Source of the DNA: Haliotis asinina
Taxonomy: Eukaryota > Mollusca > Gastropoda > Lepetellida > Haliotidae
DNA: 64,000 bases
Assembly (NCBI RefSeq): GCF_037392515.1
Contig: NC_090283.1
Span: 12,034,501 to 12,098,500 of the forward strand
Reading direction: 5' to 3'
Made by a program: the position numbers and the translations under genes. Under the pieces are notes generated by a model. The model was not told the DNA's origin. It searched no databases and saw nothing but the letters and a program-made list of their open reading frames with translations. Of the stretch, positions 50,901 to 59,900 are shown piece after piece. Positions within the stretch are counted from its first letter, which is position 1. Every line of letters starts with the position of its first letter.

Positions 50901-53900
50901 CACAACACGACAAATAGGAAAGGCACAGCAGAGAGTATCAGATTACAAGGAGGACTGGACCACTTTTGCATGTACAGCAAATGCATGACTGGACTAATGC
51001 TTAGTCTCTATATATATAAGTTTGATAAACAAAGCCATTTTAAATGAAAAGGAGCCCCAGAGATACCAGTGATTCTGACCCTGAACCTGGGGAAATCTAG
51101 ACTTGCTTCATCTAAGGCTTTAGCACTGCCGAGAAGGCAGTAGGCCAAATAGTGTGGTTCAGGGACTGTGAGACAGACTAATGCATGACATACATTGATT
51201 CAACATTGATCAGTATATTGTGACTTCATGCAGTTATCAAAACAGTCACACAGTAGTATACAACTTCCCTGACCATATTTTCTGTAATCTTCTTTTAGAA
51301 AAGTTGTTTATGAAATACCTACAATAGTGCAAAGAAATAGAAAAAAAAAATCTCAGTAGGAATTTATTATTAACATGAAGAAAGATTGAACATTTGTAAG
51401 AATTTTAAGTTACAAAGAAGCTCATGTTTGCAGTATTTTCAGAACAAAGTTTTAGGATGTCTTTTAGCAGAATTTAGTTGTTATGCATGGCCAAGATATG
51501 TTATGGATTAATCTTCCTTTCAATTCATAAAATTTTAAGAGTTAAAAAGACGTTTAATCCATAACAGACCTTGGCGAAAGTTTTAGGAGTTAGCTGAGAT
51601 CAAGACCAATTCTGTCAGTCCATCATTCCTCCTTGTAATACATGATGACTCTATCAATAGAAAAGGTGTCTCAGATTTTGTAAGGATTAAGTACAGCAAT
51701 GACATGCAGGCTAAGTGGAGGCTAAGTGCAAGATAAGTGTACCAAAGGAGTATGCCAAACAGCATGTTGTGATGGCACAGTAGTTACAGGGAAGGTCATG
51801 CATCGTTGAAATATAAAGTCAATGAGTGAGTTCAGCAATATTCCAGCAATATCATGGCGGGGGACACCAGAGATGGGCTTCACATATTGTACCAATGACA
51901 GGATCGAACCTGAGGCTAATGGCATGATGCATGAACGCTCTAACCACTGGGTACCCTACAGCCCTTTTGACACATTAATATACTGAGACTCAGAGCATTT
52001 CAGGATTGTGATTTGAAAAAATGATTTTATGGTGCTTTTACTGAGAAAAATCTTTGATCAGTGAGTGAGTGAGTTGGGCTTTATTGGCTTGTAGCAATAT
52101 TCCAGCAATATCATGCTTGGGGAACAGCAGAAATGGGCTTCACACATTGTACTCATGTGGGTATCATACCCGGGCCTTCAGCTACCCCATCTCCCCTTAC
52201 TAGAAATGACTGGATCTAGTTTTGATGAGATGATGACAATCAGTAGAGGCTGACAATTCTCCAACAAAACAGACAACTTCATGGCATACACAAAGATGAT
52301 GCTGACAAAGACAACATGAATGCTACAGGATGAATACTTCAGACGAGGACAGCGATTACAGGATGTAACACACAAACAAACATATATCTAGACACACGCC
52401 ATTTTCATTTGGAACACTGGGATTAAACTGACATGTTCTTGTATCAACATGTGGTGGGGACAAAACATACTTTCTACATCTCCTTGACAGTTCCAATTTG
52501 TTGGAAAGTTGAAACACTGAAGATGGTTCAGACAAGTAACCCTTAATTCTCCATGCCACTGAAGACTACCACTGGATTTTCACTTTCCCCTAACACTATC
52601 AGTTGTCTTTGGCTAACAGACAAGCATGAATTTCAAGGGCTGTGGTATGACAAAAATATTATGAAGTATTTGACATTTAAGGTTTTCTTTAAGATAATAA
52701 CCCCAAATCATACTGACATTTTCATTATTATTTTGTCGTCAATCAGATTATTGACACTGGAATTGTTTTCTGTAAACATGATATCCAGAGTTCCTAATGA
52801 AAGTGGCAACAATACACAGCTAAATGAATTAATATCTGTTTTTACCTCTCTGACATGCATGGCAGAAGTATCCTACATGATGGAAAAACATATACACAAC
52901 GATCAATGATACAGTCAAGACAAGATAATGTTTCCTTCACAACTAACAATCCTGATGATGAAGTCATGACGTGTACACTTAGACTTACCACCACAAGTTC
53001 TAAATCCTACCAGCAACATGTATGGCCGACAAAAGGATATGTTAGTACAATTCACAAAAATACCACAAAATAGTCAACAGAATTAAAAAGTGACTCATTT
53101 CCAACTATTTCTGTGCCACGGCAAGAGTATTAAAATTAAAATTTCAGTCAATGTTTTTTAACAGTAAACTTTTATTTCAGTACTTACAACCTACACCAGA
53201 AGATGAAACAAAAGATAAATAGGATAAATACAACAGAATAAATAGTTAATAGAAACTATATTATTACATATATTCCTGTATAATACAATGTAATAAGCTT
53301 TCTGTAAGAACATTTTTATATATTTCATGTGAAAAGAGTACCGTATGCATGTGATTAAAAAAAAGTCTTAATTACTTCAATAACATTTAATTAATCATTA
53401 GATTGAGAAACCTCGAGCTCACCTTGATGTCGCCGTATGCTACCACCATGGCTTGTACAATGGAATCTCTGTCAAGGTACTCCATCACCTCCTGGAGAAG
53501 ACGATCACATGATTATTTTAAAATAGGTTCAGTTAGAATACAGTGCACCAGCTTATGTGAAAGGAAAGACTAAGTGAAAAAAGTGAAATTTACCAAAAAG
53601 ACTACATCATCAATTATATGGATAGGGTGCTGACAGACAAATGTATGAGTGAGTGAGTGACTCTGGCTCTATGCCACTTTAAGCAATTTTCCAGCAATAC
53701 CAAAGCAGAAAACATCAGGAACGGCTAAATGACAAGAATTCTAATGAGTAAGAATCTGGGATTAGAAGCCATGATTATTAGATCCTGGAATGGTGATGGG
53801 AGGCAACTCTGCATACTACATGAAGAGGAACCCTTCAGCATTTCCGGAATCATATATTCAGTGCATGTGGCAGCTATTTGCTATGCCTCTATAGTTCTGT

Positions 53901-56900
53901 ATAGGGAGGAAACAGTAATACTCAATACTACAGTAGTGTAGGTGAAACAGGTGACGCTTATGTAAGTTACACACATAATGTATATATAATTTCTAAAAAT
54001 GACACACAAAGATTGTCATCCAAGCAATGAATCTTAAATATTTTGTCAATATGTTAACAACCAGTTACCATGGTAACTACTAATCAACTATAACCATGGT
54101 AACTGCCACTGAAATGCACAAAATTGATGTTTTGAAAAGATTAATTCAACAGAGAATCACAGAAACTTGGACATTTTATATCTTAACAACATTCTTTGTT
54201 CAGAAGAATTAAAATGAAAAAATATAGTGTTGCTCATTGTTTCTATGACAACCACATTGATATATTTTCTAGAAGAGAAAAAGTGTTAGTTACAGCTGAC
54301 TGCCGTGTCACAAGCAGATTACTGTTGAACAACTAAACATCAGGAAAACCACCACAATATAATGTAAGTGTAAGTCAGTTTTAGTTTATTATTAAAGACA
54401 TAATCTGCTCATGACACAATTGTTAGCAGTAAATACACAATAAAAACAATGTTTATTTGAAATGCAGAGAATCTCAATAGCGGTGACTTTTTGGTCTTCA
54501 GTATCTCAGAGTTAATTGTTGTAGTAGACTTATTTCCATCACAAATTATGGCCAGTGATTCAGAGTGAGTAAGTATGACAGCCTTTTTCCAATATTCCAG
54601 CAATATCATAACAGGGGACCCATGTTGAGAATCAAACCCAGGTCTTTGGTGTGGTGAGCAAGCACTTTAACCATTAGACTACCCTACCATCCCTTCAAGG
54701 CTTCTGCAACATGGAGTGCTCATCAGAGTTCTATGAGTGAGTGAGTGTAGTTTTACTCCACTTTTAGCAATATTTCAGCAATATCATGACTAGGGACACC
54801 AGAAATGGGCACCACACATTGTACATTGCAAGGTTTATGAGGCTGATTTGATTTGAAATAAGTCATAACATGAACTGTATCCAAAGCCATCCAAGCCAGG
54901 AGATTCTTGCATTCGTATTGAATCTAAAATACCACACAATTGACTGCAATTCTGAAGGACTGGAAGCAGGTAAGCATATAAACAATAAACCAAGTATGGT
55001 TAGAGAGGAAAAAACAGCTAACTACAAAGCTAACATCAAGAGGTCAATATACAAGCTATACACAACAACTGACTTCAGATACAGTGTCATACAAGCCTAA
55101 CAGGATACAGTGAAAATGATTTACAGAAATGATTTAATTGTTTGGACAAAACAGTACAAAGCCACAACATCAATGATATTGAAATTTAGCGCAAGTAACA
55201 TCAGCTACATTTCTTACACAGAAAACAAAGGACAAAGACATTTTAAGGATATTTTGTTCATGAAACAGGTCACAAAAATACACTGAATCATGGTAACTGA
55301 AGTCAATCATTCGACATGGAAACTAAGCGTAACATTTTCTGCAAAAGTAAGCAATTAGTAAACATTTCAAAATGCCATAACCAACAGATCCATGCCCAAC
55401 ATGGCAGATTATTTGCCCATCTCCAACATCAAAACATTGACACAAAATTTACCCAACACGTCGGCCGACGGAATCTAATGTCACTGCTCTGTAAGTGAAC
55501 ACAAGGAAATGTGTCATGGGGTGCATGATAACGGTGGAGGATACAATGATACTGTTAATGAATATTGCTTAGCCTTTCTGTTTTGCAGCTACTTGCAGCA
55601 AAACTAGTAACTGAGTGGCTGAATACTCATGTTGTGTTTGCTGTTCAGTGCAATATACCAGAAAAATTATTATTATCTGTAAATAACTGACTCTGAACTT
55701 GACAGTCCAGTGACTGACATCATGTCCTACACTATGAAGCTGAATACAACCACAGTCCTACTTGTCAGATGTTGCATGTTGTGTATTGCCTAACCAGCAA
55801 TATATCATGAGGCTAAATAATTACTCCTGGACCAGACTATCTAGTGATTGACATCATGAGCATCAATCAACACTAGGAGGCTGAATACAATAGGAGTCAT
55901 ATCTATATGTAGTATTTGCTGTTCAGTGCCACTCAATACTCCAATTACATAATGATCAACTGTTTGAAACTGAGTCTGGACAAGATAATCCCGTGATTGA
56001 AATCAGGAGTACTGATCTACACAACTGAACTACCAGTGTTATCTTGACCAGGGCCTAGATTTTCGAAGATCTCCCAGCACTAAGATAGTCGTAAGTGCCA
56101 TGCATTAACATTTACTTATTACTATCTTAGCACTAAGAGAGTTTTGAACATGTAGGCCCCGGTGAGGAAATCTCAGTAATCTGGACCCTGCTGTTACAGG
56201 TTGTATCATTTAGACTGATACACATGGGGAATAATGGAATCATAGACAGCTTGGTAATGGTCCTATCTACATACAAAGTTGTCTGGATGACTAGGTGTCC
56301 AACAGGGACCTGATTAACAAGGGTTCACTGTAAACTGTAGAAAGGACTGGAATCAAGATGGTTAAATATATACTCTTTTCCATTGACATGGTGTGTTCAA
56401 AATGCATGAAGACATCTGAAAACAGTCCATTTCCTGATTTTTTCTTTTTTTATTTCAGTTTTCCATTTTCATTGCATATTGATTGTTTTATGTCATCACT
56501 ACAACCCTCAGACTTGCTGTGAGTGTTGTATTACACCATGATCTTGCATATATCATGGCAAACTGTCAACAATTGAGTCTGGACCAGACAAACCAGTGAT
56601 TAACAGCATCAGCAATAATCCAAAGAGGAGGAAGAGGTGGAAGAAGATTTGTGTGAGTCATCACATGAGCATTGAAGGGGGAGAACTCGTAAATTATGTC
56701 ACTTAAAGATTAAGGAACAGGTGATACTTTGGTGTTTCATCATTGACAAATTGTTACTTCCCTGAAAAGACAGATGCCATCACCTTTGTTTGTTTGGTAG
56801 TTGCACTCAGCAATATTCCAGCCAAATGGTAGCAGTCTGTAACAACTAAAACTGGACCAGACAATCCAGTGATTAACAGGACAAGCATTGATCTACTTTA

Positions 56901-59900
56901 GTAGATGACAAATTAACATAGTATGGTCAATGCTAAGTATGTAGGTGGTCACTTCATGTTTCAATCGTCAGCATGTATGTACATGTTTGTAAGAAGCTCA
57001 GTACTTGAGAAAAGTGATCTGTTACAGGTCTGGCAAAGTTGTGGAATAGTTGAGGGGTAGGTCTGGTGTAGTTGGAGGACAGATCAGGAACGGTTCGGGC
57101 ATAGCTCTGGAACAGTCCATGTTGACAGGTCATGCCATCAATCCAAAATGGAGAGCGAACAGTGTAAGAGAAAAAGTATTCATGATTCATAACATCACTC
57201 CTAATTGATGGATAACAACAATCAACCCAAATCATCAAACCTTCGGCAAAAGACAATAATCAATCATCAACTTGTTGAGTAAATAATAAGCCAATCAATA
57301 AAACCAAACAAGCTCATTAACAATAAACATATTATCAACTTAGTTACTAAACAGGAAACCAACCATTAGATCATGCAACCAATCTTCAACCCATTGGGAA
57401 AATAGTAACTTATCTTCAACTTATTGGATAAATAATAAGGGTAAACAGTAAACCAATCATCACATAGGGTAAACAGTAAACCAATCATCACATAGGGTAA
57501 ACAGTAAACCAGTCAACAACTATTGGGGGAAAAGTTAAACAAATCATCAATATTCATTGGGTAAACAGTAAGCATACCATCTCATAGGGTAAACAATAAA
57601 CCAATCGTCAACTCAAGGAAACAGTAAACCAATCATCAACTCAAGGAAACAGGAAAACCAATCATCAACATGACAAGTCAAAAGGTAACCAATCATTACT
57701 TTCTCAGGTAGAAAAGTCAACCTTCGTGTACAACATCAAATACCACCTCAGTGGTTGTTCATCACTTTTCAATGAAGCCTCACTTTATCAATTGTTTGGG
57801 ATACATAACTTTGACAGCCTCAAGTAGACTGACATAAACTGGCACATCAGAATATTTGATCTTTTAGTTTGACATGCCCTTTAGATATTATAGCTTGCAT
57901 GTAAATATTTTATAATAGTTATCTCCCCTTTACAGTCCAAATCTTTCACACAATCTTTTCTTTTACAACCCAAACTACCAACAATGTGAGGCCTGATCTG
58001 GGAACACAACACCAAACCACATTACCTGGACATGTAGGAAAAACACTTAAGAATCAGTTCAGACATTCAATGTGACATGAGACAAAGAAAGCTACTGGTT
58101 GATTTATCACTTGAAAAGAGAATTTATCTACTGATTCCTTTTTTCAAACTGTATTTACAACATGTACAAATACTTACTACATGAAGTCCATATATCTGGG
58201 AAAACTATCTCAAGCATCTCGACCTCTAAACAATGTCTTACAATATATTCATGTTTGTGCATGAGATCTGTGGCTGGGCTGTAACGATCCCTAGGTAGTT
58301 GAAAAAGTATCGGAAAGTAGGATAGTCTCCTATGACTGGGCATGCTAATGTATGGTGTGAGCAGTCAGTGTGGCTGGATATGAGTGCCATGTAAGTGGAC
58401 CATTATCATTACTATTGCTAATGCCATGTTCAAATTTGTAATAATTTAGTCACGCAATAATCATCAGTGTAAATTCCTTTGTCACTGACTTTTGTCTTCA
58501 TTCTCAAACAGACTGAGCCAACTTTTTCCAAGGAGATATCAGTGCTCCCACCACTACAGTCCATGTTGAATAGTAGGAGTTGTAATAATCTAACACTGAG
58601 ACTGTTGGTCAAGACACACACTGTTCCTCATTGCATCAATTAATCAGAACTAATGACATTAATTCTTTTTAACTTGATGTTTAATGGCAATCAACAATAT
58701 TCAACCTAGGTGACGTCAATCTGTAAATAATGTAGTCTGAACCAGAACATCCAGTGATTAACATCAAGAGCATGCATCTACTTACATGGTGCAAGTCTGA
58801 TCATCAAATCCTGATAGTCGGCTTTTTAGACAAGAATGTCTTTTTAAAGACCTATTCTAATTCAGGTCTTCCCGGATCTTAGAACCTGACAGTCATTGCT
58901 ACGTTACTGTTGTTAAATAGAAATTTGTAATGTCTAGATACATGTAATGTGCAGGCTCATTAACTGACTGACTAGAGTACAGTTATTGTTAAAAGACACC
59001 CATAGTGACGCACTACAGATGACACTACAGATAACACTAAAACACTAAAAGCATGAAACTACCAGTAAACTAAACTGCACGTGTACACTGAAGTCGAGGT
59101 GCACAAAGTTTATCCACCTAACATTTTACGGAATGATCCTCTGTTTGAATTAATGGTTGCTGCTGTGGAAGATATATTTTCAAACATTGTCCACACTGGA
59201 TTTTTAATGATATACTGAGGAAAAAAAAATAAGGGTTCACATGAAAGCACAAGTGTTCCTCTATGCTTTTTCCTGAGGTTTTCTATTTGATACACACCTT
59301 GTGAAGAAACCTTGGAAAAAAACAGAAGCACTTGTGCTTTAATGTGACCCCTTATTTTTTCCCTACGGTATATATCAATTTAAGGATAATAGGTGGAACA
59401 GATGCCAACCCCAATTGTTCAGAATTCAGGAAAATATGTACAATATATTTATGATAAGACCATATTGCAAGAGGCTAACTATCCTCTACACAAAACCATG
59501 TGACTTACACTTGCGAGAATATCCTCCTCATCGTCTTTCTCTGGTGGGTTTTCCTCGGTCAGAGATTTAATCAGAGTTGCGATTGACTTCTTCAAGGTGT
59601 ACACCTGGACAGGGAAATAGAAATGGTACACATTATACAAATCTGGATTTGAACCCACTGATGGCAGATCTAAAGGGAGGCAACTCAGTGCAATACAACA
59701 TTTGGTATGAGCATATGTGTGGTGTTTATGCTTGATAGTCTAGACCAATGGTAGTTTCATCATGCTAGTCCATGGAAATACCATGTTTCAGTTTAACATT
59801 ATATCTAATTCAAACCACATGAGGTGATTACCTGAGAAAACTTGCCACTGCCACTCGGTTCGGCGAGATCTGTTCATTATGTGATGGAGGTATAATGAGA

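Noticed and set aside
52553-52909. 118-codon open frame as an intronic gene
   Set aside because: AT-rich, no family resemblance, no splice or promoter context.
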